Below are positions 54,226 through 62,994 of a stretch of DNA of 64,000 nucleotides, in pieces. Within the stretch, counting starts at the first letter, position 1; every line of letters starts with the position of its first letter. The DNA is from Bacillota bacterium (GTDB taxonomy: Bacteria > Bacillota > UBA994): the NCBI GenBank assembly GCA_009773495.1, contig WSXW01000008.1:1-64000 (forward strand), written 5' to 3'. The notes under the pieces were generated by a model. The model was not told where the DNA came from and searched no databases. It saw only the letters and a program-made list of their open reading frames with translations. Position numbers and translations under genes: made by a program.

Positions 54226-54270
54226 CTGCATTCAGATATTACAGACAGTATCCTTAAGTGTGCGTTCAGA

Positions 54271-54378
54271 GTTCATAACAAACTAGGTGCAGGGATACGA
54301 AAAACTATATGAGAACGCTCTGGTGATTGAACTCAATAACCTCGGCTACAAAGTACAACAATGGCCAAAAAAATCAAG
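54271..54378 (+). pseudogene. Relic of a GxxExxxR-family protein
   Basis: Bases 54271-54294 read VHNKLGAG. After a frame change near 54294, 54293 onward reads GYEKLYENALVIELNNLGYK and then VQQWPKKIK. Together this fits the N-terminal third of the GxxExxxR (PD-(D/E)XK-like) small protein family, whose members start with VHxxLGxGxxExxYExAL. The nuclease-like remainder is missing and pcp begins 40 bases later. It is a decayed fragment, not an expressed gene. Confidence 0.6.
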
Positions 54379-54416
54379 TATATCAGGCTCATACGTATCT
54401 GTCAGGAGGTTTTATT

Positions 54417-55079
54417 ATGCGTACATTGTTGTTAACTGGTTTTGAGCCCTTTGGTGGTGAGAAGACCAATCCCTCCCTCGAGGCAGTCAAGCAGCTCGAC
54501 GGCCTCACCTTCGGAGACATCGCCGTCAAAGCCATCGAGCTCCCCGTTTCCTGGGACCGCGTCATTCCCCTCATCCACTCCGCCATCGCCACCCACACCC
54601 CGGACTTCATTATCTCCGTCGGCCAAGCCGGCGGCCGTGCCAAAATAGCTGTCGAGCGCATCGGCATTAACATCTGTTACGGCCAAGACAACTACGACGT
54701 CACCCAGAACGGCGAACCCATAGTCCCATCCGGCCCCGACGGCTACTTCTCCTCCCTCCCCGTCGTCTCCCTCGCTGCTGCCATCAGCGCGGCCGGCGTG
54801 CCAGCCTATGTCTCCAACACCGCCGGAACATATCTCTGTAATTATGCCCTCTACACCTTAGAGCACCACATTCGCACTCACAATCTTCCCATCCAGTCCT
54901 GCTTCATTCACATACCCTTTCTCCCCGAGCAAACCACCGACAAACCCAACCAGCTCCTCCCCAGCATGTCCCTCGACTCCATAGTCTCTGCCCTCCGCGC
55001 TGCCATCCAGGCCATGGCTGTGCCAACAGCCGAAACAGCACAAGTAGACGCCACTGTCGCCGGAGCTGTTACCCACTAA
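54417..55079 (+). CDS. pcp: Pyrrolidone-carboxylate peptidase
   Basis: A 220-residue cysteine peptidase (C15) that removes N-terminal pyroglutamate from peptides. The catalytic triad is visible as E80 (VERIGIN), C141 (TYLCNYALY) and H165 (FIHIPFLP). LLTGFEPFGGEKTNPS at the N-terminus is typical. The ATG follows CAGGAGG; the open frame extends upstream to 54327 through the relic without support. The gene is very rich in C at third codon positions compared with its surroundings. Confidence 0.96.
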   Translation: MRTLLLTGFEPFGGEKTNPSLEAVKQLDGLTFGDIAVKAIELPVSWDRVIPLIHSAIATHTPDFIISVGQAGGRAKIAVERIGINICYGQDNYDVTQNGEPIVPSGPDGYFSSLPVVSLAAAISAAGVPAYVSNTAGTYLCNYALYTLEHHIRTHNLPIQSCFIHIPFLPEQTTDKPNQLLPSMSLDSIVSALRAAIQAMAVPTAETAQVDATVAGAVTH

Positions 55080-55080
55080 A

Positions 55081-55109
55081 GTACCGTAGGCCACATCAGG
55101 CCTAGGTAC
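55081..55109. terminator. Hairpin between convergent pcp and vanZ-like genes
   Basis: GTACC-TAGGCC (with one bulged G) pairs with GGCCTAGGTAC around ACATCA, directly after the pcp stop. There is no T tract. Confidence 0.55.
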
Positions 55110-55163
55110 AATTTGCATATCTACCTTAGTCGTGTATGCAGAGCGCAACCTATACACAGAGTA

Positions 55164-55625
55164 TTATTGGCGGGAGGAGCAAAAAGCCTCGCCCTGTGCT
55201 AAGCGCGTGAGGTAGGCTTTACGCAGACTCAGCGCAATTATTATCCCAATTGCCAACCCCACTGCATCAATTACAACATCCCGTACAGCTGCCTCACGCC
55301 CCGGCACAAAGTACTGCCTAGTCTCATCAATGACAGCAACCATAACGCCTATAAGCATGACGCCCAGCACCCTGTTCTTGAGCCTCCCCCAGGTAGCTGC
55401 CAACAATAACACCCCCAGCAGCGAATACGCAAGGAGATGTCCTGCCTTGCCTACCATAAATTCCACAGATGTACCCGGCAGCGTCAGCTGCACCGGAATA
55501 GTACGTATTATATCAGCCACCTTCCCTATAGGGTCTCCCGGCGGCACCGAGTGACTAGACATAAACCAGATAAAACCCACCCACACAATTACTGCTAACC
55601 ATCTAAAGCTGCGATGTATACGCAA
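55164..55625 (-). CDS. VanZ-family membrane protein
   Basis: A 153-residue membrane protein with about four hydrophobic segments. The sequences VWVGFIWFMSSHSVPPGD, GKAGHLLAYSLLGVLLL, and IDETRQYFVPGREAAVRDVVIDAVGLAIG are diagnostic of the VanZ-like family. VanZ gives low-level teicoplanin resistance, but most relatives in Bacillota have no known role. No van genes are nearby, so resistance should not be inferred. It is a single gene. Confidence 0.9.
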   Translation of the reverse strand: MRIHRSFRWLAVIVWVGFIWFMSSHSVPPGDPIGKVADIIRTIPVQLTLPGTSVEFMVGKAGHLLAYSLLGVLLLAATWGRLKNRVLGVMLIGVMVAVIDETRQYFVPGREAAVRDVVIDAVGLAIGIIIALSLRKAYLTRLAQGEAFCSSRQ

Positions 55626-55712
55626 CGGGCGACCCTCCCTGCCATTCCCTTGTTCCTCTTATGATAGTATAATCTGTATGTCAACTAAAAAAACCTCTGG
55701 GTACTCTTTGAA

Positions 55713-57242
55713 ATGAGGATGTATATGTCGGACAAGAACAAGAACACAGTCTTTAAAGCAGCCCTTATGTTAAGCATATTCTCCGGCCTGAGCAAGATCT
55801 TAGGTTTTGCCCGCGAACAGGTCATTGCCTGGCGCTTTGGCGCCAGCGCCTTAGTCGACAGCTATGTCGCCGCCCTAGTCATCCCCACGGTTCTCTCCGG
55901 CATTCTTGGCGGTGCTATTGCAGTCGCCTTTTTACCCGTCTTTAGCACTGAGCGTGCCAAAGGCTCAGGCCACAGATTAGCCGGCACCGTTTTTGCCCTT
56001 ACTGCCTTTGTATCCTTGATAACCACCATCATCGCCTTCGCCTTCGCCCCCCAGATCATCTCAGTTCTCGTACGGGACTTTTCCTTAGAGCTCCAGGCGC
56101 TGACCACGTCGCTCCTACGTATTATGGCTGTGCTCACCTTTGTAATGAGTATGACCCAGCTCTTGACTATCCTGTTCCAAGCTCACAAGCAATTTTTCTG
56201 GCCCGCCCTTACACCTATAGTAATGAACGCCATTATAGCTGTCGGGCTAGTCCTCGGCGGCAACATTCAGTGGTTAGCTTGGCTTACCGTTTTGGGTATG
56301 CTTATCCCCGTTATGCTCATGACTTATGTGGCCTGGCGCCGCGGCCTCCCCCTAATAACTAGGCTCATAATGGGTGATCCCGCCTTTAAGCAAGTAATGA
56401 GATTGTCCGGCCCTATTTTCTTTAGCAGCTTATTCGGCCAACTATACCTGTTGGTAGACCGTCGCCTTGCCTCCGGCTTAGACACCGGTAGCTTGGCCGC
56501 CCTTAACTTTGGTAACAAGCTAGTGCAATTACCCTTGGGCATCTTCGTTATGGCCCTCACCGCTGCCGTGTACCCCACCTTAGCTGAGCATGCCGCCAAA
56601 GGCGACAAAGCCAGTTTTGCACAATCTCTATCCTCAAGTCTGCGAGGAGTGACGTTGCTCCTAGTTCCAGCGGCAGTGGGCATGTTTGTGCTCCGCTACC
56701 CCATAGTGCGCCTAGCCTTTGAGCGGGGTTCTTTCGATGCGGTTGCCACTACCCGCACCGCACAAGCATTAGGTTATTATTCCATTGGCCTTATCGGGGC
56801 AGCCTTAGCACAGGTCTTGGGGCGAGGCTTCTACTCCATGCAAGATACCATGACTCCAGTAAAGGTCGGTGTTGCCACCGCCTTTGTAAACGTCGCTTTG
56901 GCCGTAATCCTAGTCCGTCCCCTAGCCCATGGAGGCTTGGCACTAGCTAACTCCTTAGGATTTTTGTTTAACGCCTTATTGCTCTTTTATTTCCTCTCTA
57001 GCAAACTATCTAAAGGGTCCATTCGCTTGTTGCCCCTACTAATCAAGGTGAGTGGCGCCGCCGTGGTCATGGGCCTTGTCGCTTCTCTAGTGCTCCGCGT
57101 TACGATTAACTTTGGCCAGGTCATTTCTCTAGGTATGGCCGTAGGGGTGGGCGTAGGGGTGTATGGTCTGCTATTAATAGTGCTGAGGGTAGAAGAAGTG
57201 ACCACGGTTATTAAAGTAGTAAGGACACGGCTTGGGATATAG
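55713..57242 (+). CDS. murJ: Lipid II flippase MurJ (MviN family)
   Basis: A 509-residue polytopic membrane protein with about 14 hydrophobic segments. It starts AALMLSIFSGLSKILGFAREQVIAWRFGASALVDSYVAALVIPT, the classic MurJ N-terminus with the RE residues in helix 1-2. MurJ flips the peptidoglycan precursor lipid II across the membrane. Three in-frame ATGs (55713, 55719, 55725) are possible starts, and the last, preceded by ATGAGG, gives MSDKNKN. A TATAAT lies about 45 bases upstream. The gene is C-rich at third positions, as is pcp. Confidence 0.92.
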   Translation: MRMYMSDKNKNTVFKAALMLSIFSGLSKILGFAREQVIAWRFGASALVDSYVAALVIPTVLSGILGGAIAVAFLPVFSTERAKGSGHRLAGTVFALTAFVSLITTIIAFAFAPQIISVLVRDFSLELQALTTSLLRIMAVLTFVMSMTQLLTILFQAHKQFFWPALTPIVMNAIIAVGLVLGGNIQWLAWLTVLGMLIPVMLMTYVAWRRGLPLITRLIMGDPAFKQVMRLSGPIFFSSLFGQLYLLVDRRLASGLDTGSLAALNFGNKLVQLPLGIFVMALTAAVYPTLAEHAAKGDKASFAQSLSSSLRGVTLLLVPAAVGMFVLRYPIVRLAFERGSFDAVATTRTAQALGYYSIGLIGAALAQVLGRGFYSMQDTMTPVKVGVATAFVNVALAVILVRPLAHGGLALANSLGFLFNALLLFYFLSSKLSKGSIRLLPLLIKVSGAAVVMGLVASLVLRVTINFGQVISLGMAVGVGVGVYGLLLIVLRVEEVTTVIKVVRTRLGI

Positions 57243-57313
57243 CTTTTTGGGACAGAGTATCATGGATTCTCTCTCACAGCTGGCGGAGTAGAGCTTTTAG
57301 TTGAGTGTGGCTG

Positions 57314-57340
57314 GAGACGTAGAAACTACGTCTCTTTTTT
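57314..57340 (+). terminator. Rho-independent terminator after murJ
   Basis: GAGACGTAG pairs with CTACGTCTC around AAA, followed by six T. Confidence 0.92.
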
Positions 57341-57455
57341 GTATTATTTCTGCCCAATTTCCCTAGACTTAAAACTTTTTTTAATAACTAAAATAAGCTA
57401 GCAGGGAATCTCAGACTATTCGTAGAAAATATCCTTTAAACAAATAAAAGGGTGA

Positions 57456-58226
57456 ATGCGCGTGCAGATATTTGTCACACAGGATTATGGCGAACTAAGT
57501 CTCCGGGCCGCAGAAGTTGTGGCGGCCCAAGTTCGCGCCAAGCCTGCCAGTGTACTAGGGCTTGCCACCGGGGCGACGCCGTTGGGCATGTACCAGGAGT
57601 TGCGCCGCGCCAATAATGACGTCAGTTATGCACAGGTCACCACATTTAACCTAGACGAGTTTGTAGGGCTCTCGGCAGGTCACCCCGGTAGCTACCACCA
57701 CTATATGCATCTAAATTTTGTCAGGCATGTGGATATAGACCCGAATAACGTGCATCTGCCTAATGGCTTGGCTAGCGACTTGGCTCTAGAGTGCGAAATG
57801 TACGAGCAGAGCATCAGCCAAGCGGGGGGCATCGACCTACAAGTCTTAGGCATTGGGCGCAATGGCCATATCGGGTTTAATGAACCGCACGGCAAGTTTG
57901 AGGCGGGCACGCATGTAGTTAAGCTAGACGAAGCCAGTATCGATGCCAACCTACGCTTCTTTGCCTCACGCGCAGAAGTACCACAGTACGCCATTACCAT
58001 CGGCATACGCACCATTATGTTGGCACAGCGTATTTTGCTGTTAGCTAGTGGGGCGGACAAAGCACATATCATAGCCCAGGCTGTGAGGGGCCCGATAACA
58101 CCCTCGGTACCGGCTTCGGTGCTGCAGCTCCACCGCAATGTTGTAGTCATTGTAGACCGCGCCGCCAATCAGCAATTGACAAACTCAGAGGGGGTACAGC
58201 AATGTTTCACGGCTTACGAATTGTAG
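57456..58226 (+). CDS. nagB: Glucosamine-6-phosphate deaminase
   Basis: A 256-residue enzyme converting glucosamine 6-phosphate to fructose 6-phosphate and ammonia. LGLATGATPLGMYQEL, TFNLDEFVGL, GIGRNGHIGFNEPHG and the late TIGIRTIM are family signatures, with catalytic D and H in the second and third. The ATG gives MRVQIF..DYGELS, which fits homologues; GTG at 57462 is better spaced from AAAAGGGTG and is possible. It is the first gene of the amino-sugar cluster and overlaps the next gene by 25 bases. Confidence 0.94.
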   Translation: MRVQIFVTQDYGELSLRAAEVVAAQVRAKPASVLGLATGATPLGMYQELRRANNDVSYAQVTTFNLDEFVGLSAGHPGSYHHYMHLNFVRHVDIDPNNVHLPNGLASDLALECEMYEQSISQAGGIDLQVLGIGRNGHIGFNEPHGKFEAGTHVVKLDEASIDANLRFFASRAEVPQYAITIGIRTIMLAQRILLLASGADKAHIIAQAVRGPITPSVPASVLQLHRNVVVIVDRAANQQLTNSEGVQQCFTAYEL

Positions 58227-59113
58227 ACTTTCACACTCACTTCCCGTATGCCATGGGGCGAAGTTCCCAGGAGCGGCGTGGCGCCAAGATAATTGAGCAA
58301 TACGCCGATAATCTTAGAGCCCAGTGGCGCAGGGAGTGGGATTTTTCAGACCCCGAACCAGGCCCGCACGACCCGCACCAATTAGCTATCCGTTGGGCGC
58401 AAGAAGTAGAGCGTTACGACTTGGAATATCTCGTTTTTGTGACGGGTGGCGGCAACGACGAGTTGGCTAGTTACATAGCCCCGCACCAGCCCAAGCTAAT
58501 CGGTTTTGCGCATCACCATATTGAGCAGCCTAATGCCGCAGAAAAGCTGCGCCATGCCGTTGATGTATTAGGGTTTAGGGGCTTAAAAATCATTGGCCCG
58601 CATATGACCAGGCCGTTCGAATCTCCCGACCTAGAACCAGTGTGGGAATTTTGCGCCGAGCGTGAGCTTCCGGTTCTAATTCATTTCGGCGTACTCGGTG
58701 GAGGCGGTGGAGTCAGCCATCATCCCTATATGAATCCGCTCACCATACACGAGGTCGCACGCCGTTATCCTGAGATACCCTTTGTGATTCCGCACTTTGG
58801 GGCTGGGTATTGGCAGGAGCTACTGCACCTAGCGTGGGCCTGCCCCAATGTGTATGTGGACAGCTCGGGCTCAAACCAGTGGGTGAAGTGGATGCCCTAC
58901 CCCCTAGATATTGAGTCGCTGTTTAGGAAGGCCTTTGAGACCATGGGTCCACGCCGCATCATTTTTGGCACTGATTCTAGCTGGTTCCCGCGGGGTTTTG
59001 CCTATAGGTACCTGCAGGACCAGTTGCGGGCGTGTATGTATTGCGGTATGAACGAGGCACAACTGCAAGACGTCTTCGCCGACAACGCCAAGCGTTTACT
59101 CAAGCTCAACTAG
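58202..59113 (+). CDS. Amidohydrolase-superfamily TIM-barrel protein (amidohydrolase_2 type)
   Basis: A 303-residue metal-dependent hydrolase or decarboxylase of the amidohydrolase_2 group. The metal-binding HxH is in IVDFHTHFPYAMG near the N-terminus, a later His in LIHFGVLGGGGGVSHHP and VIPHFGAGYW, and the catalytic Asp in IIFGTDSSWFPRG. It is not the NagA-type deacetylase, so it does not simply supply the NagB substrate; the true substrate is unknown. It overlaps nagB by 25 bases with GAGGGGG as ribosome binding site, so it is cotranslated with nagB. Confidence 0.82.
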   Translation: MFHGLRIVDFHTHFPYAMGRSSQERRGAKIIEQYADNLRAQWRREWDFSDPEPGPHDPHQLAIRWAQEVERYDLEYLVFVTGGGNDELASYIAPHQPKLIGFAHHHIEQPNAAEKLRHAVDVLGFRGLKIIGPHMTRPFESPDLEPVWEFCAERELPVLIHFGVLGGGGGVSHHPYMNPLTIHEVARRYPEIPFVIPHFGAGYWQELLHLAWACPNVYVDSSGSNQWVKWMPYPLDIESLFRKAFETMGPRRIIFGTDSSWFPRGFAYRYLQDQLRACMYCGMNEAQLQDVFADNAKRLLKLN

Positions 59114-59127
59114 CAGTAGGAAGGAAG

Positions 59128-60357
59128 ATGACCTTGACTCGAGATGCCAAGCGCGACATACAGATAGTCAAAGATCTTAACACCTATGTGGTGCTTGAGC
59201 TGATTAGGCGGACAGGCCCCCTTGGTAGAAGTGAAGTGGCGCAGCGCACTAACATTAGTCTAGCTACTGTGTGCAGCATTGTAGGCTCGCTGCTGGAGCA
59301 GGGCTATGTGCTGGAGTCGGATTCAGGCGAGTACACCGGTGGCAGGAGATCTCCCAACTATGCTTTTAATCCTAAGGCGGGTTATCTGATGGGGGTGGAT
59401 GTAGGCGGCACGAAGATGCTGGCCGGTCTAACCGATCTCAGTGGCGAGATCGTGGCGCGTGCAGAACTCCCCACGCCTCAGGGCGACTGTGATAACCAGG
59501 CAGAGAGAGTGTTTGCGGAGCTGCTGAGGCTTATCCACCAGTTGCAGGAGCAGATCCCCGTGGGGAGTGAAGGCCTAAGGGGGCTAGGGCTAGGGGTGCC
59601 TGGTGTGGTGGACAGAGAAAGCGGCGAAGTTACTTTAGCGCCAGCGCTAGGTTGGACCCGTTTTCCCCTTAAAGAACGGCTAAAAGAGCACTACACTTGC
59701 CCTGTATATTGCGAGAATGATGTTAACACCATTTTGCTCGGGGAGCAGTGGCGCGGCGCTGCCCAAGATGCGCAAAACGCTGTATGCGTAGCGATTGGCA
59801 CTGGTATTGGGGCCAGCATCATGATAAATGGCAGCATCTACTATGGTTCTAGCAATGCCGCTGGGGAGGTGGGCTATATGGTCACCACCCTAGAAGCGAT
59901 GCGCCAGAGTTACCCCGGCTATGGGTACTTAGAGAGCCTAGGTTCAGGTACCGGTATTGCCGAACGCGCCAAGCAACTGCTGGCTAAGGCTACCGAACCC
60001 AGCCAGATTGCGACTCTTGCAGCCGGGGGGGAAATAGAGGCCATGCATGTCATGCAGGCAGCCGAAAATAATGACCCTCTAGCCCTACTAGTAGTAGATG
60101 AGACCGTACAGTTACTGAGCGCCGCTCTAATTAATGCCGCATGTTTACTAAACCCAGAGATAATTCTCTTGGCCGGTGGGGTAATGAAATCCGGGGCGCT
60201 ATTCCTGAGTAAAATTCAAGAGACAGTAAACAGGGTAGTGCCCTATCCTCCGCAGATCGCCCTGCTTAAACTCGGGCTTGATGCGGGGATTCTCGGGGCT
60301 GTAGCCGGAGTCATTAAGAGCTCCGAACTCTCGGTTAAATATTCACAGCTGCTATAG
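59128..60357 (+). CDS. ROK-family regulator/kinase (NagC/XylR-like)
   Basis: A 409-residue protein with an N-terminal winged helix-turn-helix (about 20-85, LIRRTGPLGRSEVAQRTNISLATVCSIVGSLLEQGYV) and a ROK sugar-kinase-like domain (LMGVDVGGTKMLAGLTDLSGEIV, YCENDVNTILLGEQWRG, AIGTGIGASIMINGSIYYGSSNAAGEVGYM). The usual ROK zinc motif CxCGxxGCxE is absent: the equivalent place reads YPGYGYLESLGSG. It probably senses a sugar or sugar phosphate and represses this cluster. The ATG at 59128 follows AGGAAGGAAG; the frame opens at 59032. Confidence 0.88.
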   Translation: MTLTRDAKRDIQIVKDLNTYVVLELIRRTGPLGRSEVAQRTNISLATVCSIVGSLLEQGYVLESDSGEYTGGRRSPNYAFNPKAGYLMGVDVGGTKMLAGLTDLSGEIVARAELPTPQGDCDNQAERVFAELLRLIHQLQEQIPVGSEGLRGLGLGVPGVVDRESGEVTLAPALGWTRFPLKERLKEHYTCPVYCENDVNTILLGEQWRGAAQDAQNAVCVAIGTGIGASIMINGSIYYGSSNAAGEVGYMVTTLEAMRQSYPGYGYLESLGSGTGIAERAKQLLAKATEPSQIATLAAGGEIEAMHVMQAAENNDPLALLVVDETVQLLSAALINAACLLNPEIILLAGGVMKSGALFLSKIQETVNRVVPYPPQIALLKLGLDAGILGAVAGVIKSSELSVKYSQLL

Positions 60358-60368
60358 GAGATGAGTTA

Positions 60369-61865
60369 ATGGCAACTAAGTTTGCTCCCAATGAGGTCTA
60401 TGTAAAGCACGTATTAGAGCCTTCGTTCAATCGTCACCGGCATCGCTTCTTAAAGCCAATATTAGGGATTCATCGGGCGCACACACTAATGCTCGGCAAA
60501 CAAAAGATTATTTCGCTGGAGCAGACTCAGGCGCTGCTTCAGTCGCTCGCTAGGCTAGATCTAGCGCGCTACTCTACTCGTGCCTATGACCCGCAGTTTG
60601 AAGATCTCTACTTTATGTTAGAGCATGCTCTAATGGAGGACCTGGGGCCCGATGTGGCGGGTAACGTGCATATTGCCTTTAGTCGCAATGACATGGACGC
60701 CACCATGTTCCGCATGTCTTTAAGAGACGATGTTCTAGGACTAGTGAGTCTGGTACTGGCACTGCGCGGTGTAGTTACTCGGGTAGCGGCAGATCATAGC
60801 CACACAGTGATGCTAGCGCACACCCACAACCAGCAGGCGCAGCCTACCACCTTAGCACATTATCTTATGGCGGTAGAGCAGCAGCTAAACCGCGATACCG
60901 AGAGACTCCTAGGTGTACTACCTCGGCTCAACCTGTCCCCCATGGGGGCGTGTGCCTTAGCCGGAACTGGCTTCCCCATAGATAGAGATTACGTGGCGGG
61001 ACTACTCGGCTTTAATGGTTTAGTTATAAATACATACGACGCTGTAAGCACCGCGGATTACACCGCCGAGATTGTGGCGGTGTTGCAGGTGTTACTCACA
61101 GGTTTATCTCGGGTAGTGTGCGACCTGATGTTTTGGGTCTCTAACGAGGTAAACGCCCTAGAGCTTGACCGCAGCTTTGTGCAAGTGTCCAGCATTATGC
61201 CCAATAAGCGCAACCCGGTAGCTCTAGAGCATGTGCGGAGCATGCTCGGGCGGGCGCTAGGACGGGCACAAGGGGTAATGACAGCATTCCATAACGTACC
61301 CTATGGGGATATTAACGACACTGCCGATAATATTCAGGGTGATGTTGAAGAAATACTGGGGCAAACCCAGGGCGCTCTACAACTGTTGACCCAAATACTT
61401 GACACCGCGCGAGTCAATACGGAGCTGTTGCGCCAACGCAGCAGCAACAGTCTTGCTACAGCTACAGAGTTAGCAGACATGCTGACGCGCGAGTGCCAGC
61501 TCTCGTTTAGGCAGGCACATGGCGTGGTATCCGGCTTTGTAGACGGCGTCACACAGGCGGGTACTACCCCCGCGCAGTGTTACACGCACTATGTAAAAGC
61601 CAGCCAGGCTGTAGCTAAGGAGCGCATGTTGTTGACCCCAGAGCAATTCGCGGCGGCGCTCGACCCACAGAGTTTTGTGGCCAAGCGTACCGTCGCAGGG
61701 GGCCCGGCACCAGAACAGGTGCTAAAGCAAATTGTGCAGTCTCAAACAGCACAAGCCCAAGCCCAGCAGGAGGTGTTTGCGTGGCGGGAGCGCCTAGACA
61801 GCGCCCAGGAACGCGTGGCACGGTGGAGTGAAGAACTGGCCCAGTTAAGCAGGCAAGGGGGGTAG
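60369..61865 (+). CDS. ArgH-like lyase of the fumarase/aspartase superfamily, substrate unknown
   Basis: A 498-residue paralogue of argininosuccinate lyase. It keeps the superfamily blocks: FSRNDMDATMFRM (for SRNDQVATDLRL), AHTHNQQAQPTTLAHYL (for THLQ..QP), and the signature VSSIMPNKRNPVALEH. It begins without the LWGGRF motif of true ArgH and has an extended, Gln/Ala-rich coiled C-terminus (QTAQAQAQQEVFAWRERLD). True argH is at 5549-6925, so this is a second, divergent enzyme. Located between a ROK regulator and a sugar ABC ATPase, it probably eliminates fumarate or a similar acid from a modified (amino) sugar; this is inference. The ribosome binding site is TAGGAGATGAG. Confidence 0.82.
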   Translation: MATKFAPNEVYVKHVLEPSFNRHRHRFLKPILGIHRAHTLMLGKQKIISLEQTQALLQSLARLDLARYSTRAYDPQFEDLYFMLEHALMEDLGPDVAGNVHIAFSRNDMDATMFRMSLRDDVLGLVSLVLALRGVVTRVAADHSHTVMLAHTHNQQAQPTTLAHYLMAVEQQLNRDTERLLGVLPRLNLSPMGACALAGTGFPIDRDYVAGLLGFNGLVINTYDAVSTADYTAEIVAVLQVLLTGLSRVVCDLMFWVSNEVNALELDRSFVQVSSIMPNKRNPVALEHVRSMLGRALGRAQGVMTAFHNVPYGDINDTADNIQGDVEEILGQTQGALQLLTQILDTARVNTELLRQRSSNSLATATELADMLTRECQLSFRQAHGVVSGFVDGVTQAGTTPAQCYTHYVKASQAVAKERMLLTPEQFAAALDPQSFVAKRTVAGGPAPEQVLKQIVQSQTAQAQAQQEVFAWRERLDSAQERVARWSEELAQLSRQGG

Positions 61866-61869
61866 GCTA

Positions 61870-62994
61870 GTGGCCGAAGTTAAGCTTGTCAACGTATTCA
61901 AACGATTTGGCGATGTTACGGCGGTTAACGATGTCTCCCTAGAGATTAAGGACCACGAATTTATCGTGTTAGTTGGTCCTTCGGGCTGTGGCAAGTCTAC
62001 AACACTGCGCATGGTAGCGGGGCTTGAAGACATCACTCAAGGGGAGATATATATTGGTGAGCGCTTTGTTAACGAGGTTGCTCCCAAGGATAGGGACATT
62101 GCCATGGTATTTCAAAACTACGCCTTGTACCCTCATATGAATGTATTTGAGAACATGGCTTTTGGGCTAAAGCTGCGCAAGCTGCCCAAGAAGGACATTG
62201 AGCAAAAGGTTAAGGCATCAGCAGCAATACTTGGCCTGGAGCAGTTATTGCACCGCAAGCCCAAGGAGCTCTCGGGCGGACAAAAGCAGCGCGTGGCTTT
62301 GGGCCGAGCTATGGTGCGCGAACCAGCCGTATTTTTGATGGACGAGCCCTTGAGTAACCTCGACGCTAAGCTCAGGGTGCAAATGAGGCTAGAGATAATT
62401 AAGCTGCATCAGCGGGTTAATACCACAACTATTTACGTCACCCACGACCAAATCGAGGCCATGACCATGGGCGACCGCATTGTGGTCATGAATAACGGTC
62501 TGGTGCAGCAGGTAGGCACACCGGATGAGATCTATAACCGGCCGGCTAACATATTTGTGGCCGGGTTTATTGGGTCGCCAGCGATGAACTTTTTACGCGG
62601 TAGCTACCGTGTAGAGAATGGACAAGCCTTTGTGGTTGATGAGCAGGGAGACTACAGCGTTCCGCTGTCCCCTGAAGTCGATACGCACGAGATCACCGCT
62701 GAGCGTGTGATATTGGGCATACGCCCTAACGATATTGTCTTGCTGAACGACGGGCAGGACTCTCCCCAGGCGCTAAACGCCGTAGTAGACGTGGTTGAGG
62801 CCATGGGTTCGGAAATTTACTGCTACATGAAAGTAGGCGCCCAGAACATTACCGCGCGTTTTTCGCCCGAGCACAAATTAACTACTGGGCAGCATGTGCG
62901 CATTGCCATGCGGCCCCACAAAATGCACCTATTCGACGGCACAACCGAGCAGGCCTACTGCCGTGCCCAAGTACCCCCCGCCAAACCCCGGTAG
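61870..62994 (+). CDS. Sugar ABC transporter ATPase (MsmK/UgpC/MalK type)
   Basis: A 374-residue ATPase that energises carbohydrate ABC importers. Walker A GPSGCGKST, Q-loop VFQNYALYPHM, signature LSGGQKQR, Walker B VFLMDEP and a switch His in YVTHDQIEAM are intact. C-terminal TOBE-like domains follow (GIRPNDIVLL..., VRIAMRPHKMHLFD). The last residues, about CRAQVPPAKPR, and the TAG stop are read from the palindromic repeat array that begins at about 62957, so the natural 3' end has been replaced or extended. The GTG start follows AAGGGGGG. The binding protein is encoded beyond the array. Confidence 0.95.
   Translation: MAEVKLVNVFKRFGDVTAVNDVSLEIKDHEFIVLVGPSGCGKSTTLRMVAGLEDITQGEIYIGERFVNEVAPKDRDIAMVFQNYALYPHMNVFENMAFGLKLRKLPKKDIEQKVKASAAILGLEQLLHRKPKELSGGQKQRVALGRAMVREPAVFLMDEPLSNLDAKLRVQMRLEIIKLHQRVNTTTIYVTHDQIEAMTMGDRIVVMNNGLVQQVGTPDEIYNRPANIFVAGFIGSPAMNFLRGSYRVENGQAFVVDEQGDYSVPLSPEVDTHEITAERVILGIRPNDIVLLNDGQDSPQALNAVVDVVEAMGSEIYCYMKVGAQNITARFSPEHKLTTGQHVRIAMRPHKMHLFDGTTEQAYCRAQVPPAKPR

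Noticed and set aside
54389-54686. Open frames antisense to pcp
   Set aside because: They are products of the strong C bias at third codon positions of pcp; pcp has an intact catalytic triad and ribosome binding site.
55164-55625. Glycopeptide resistance determinant
   Set aside because: Only a VanZ-family fold is present; no vanA/H/X or regulator genes occur in the window and most VanZ-like genes are not resistance genes.
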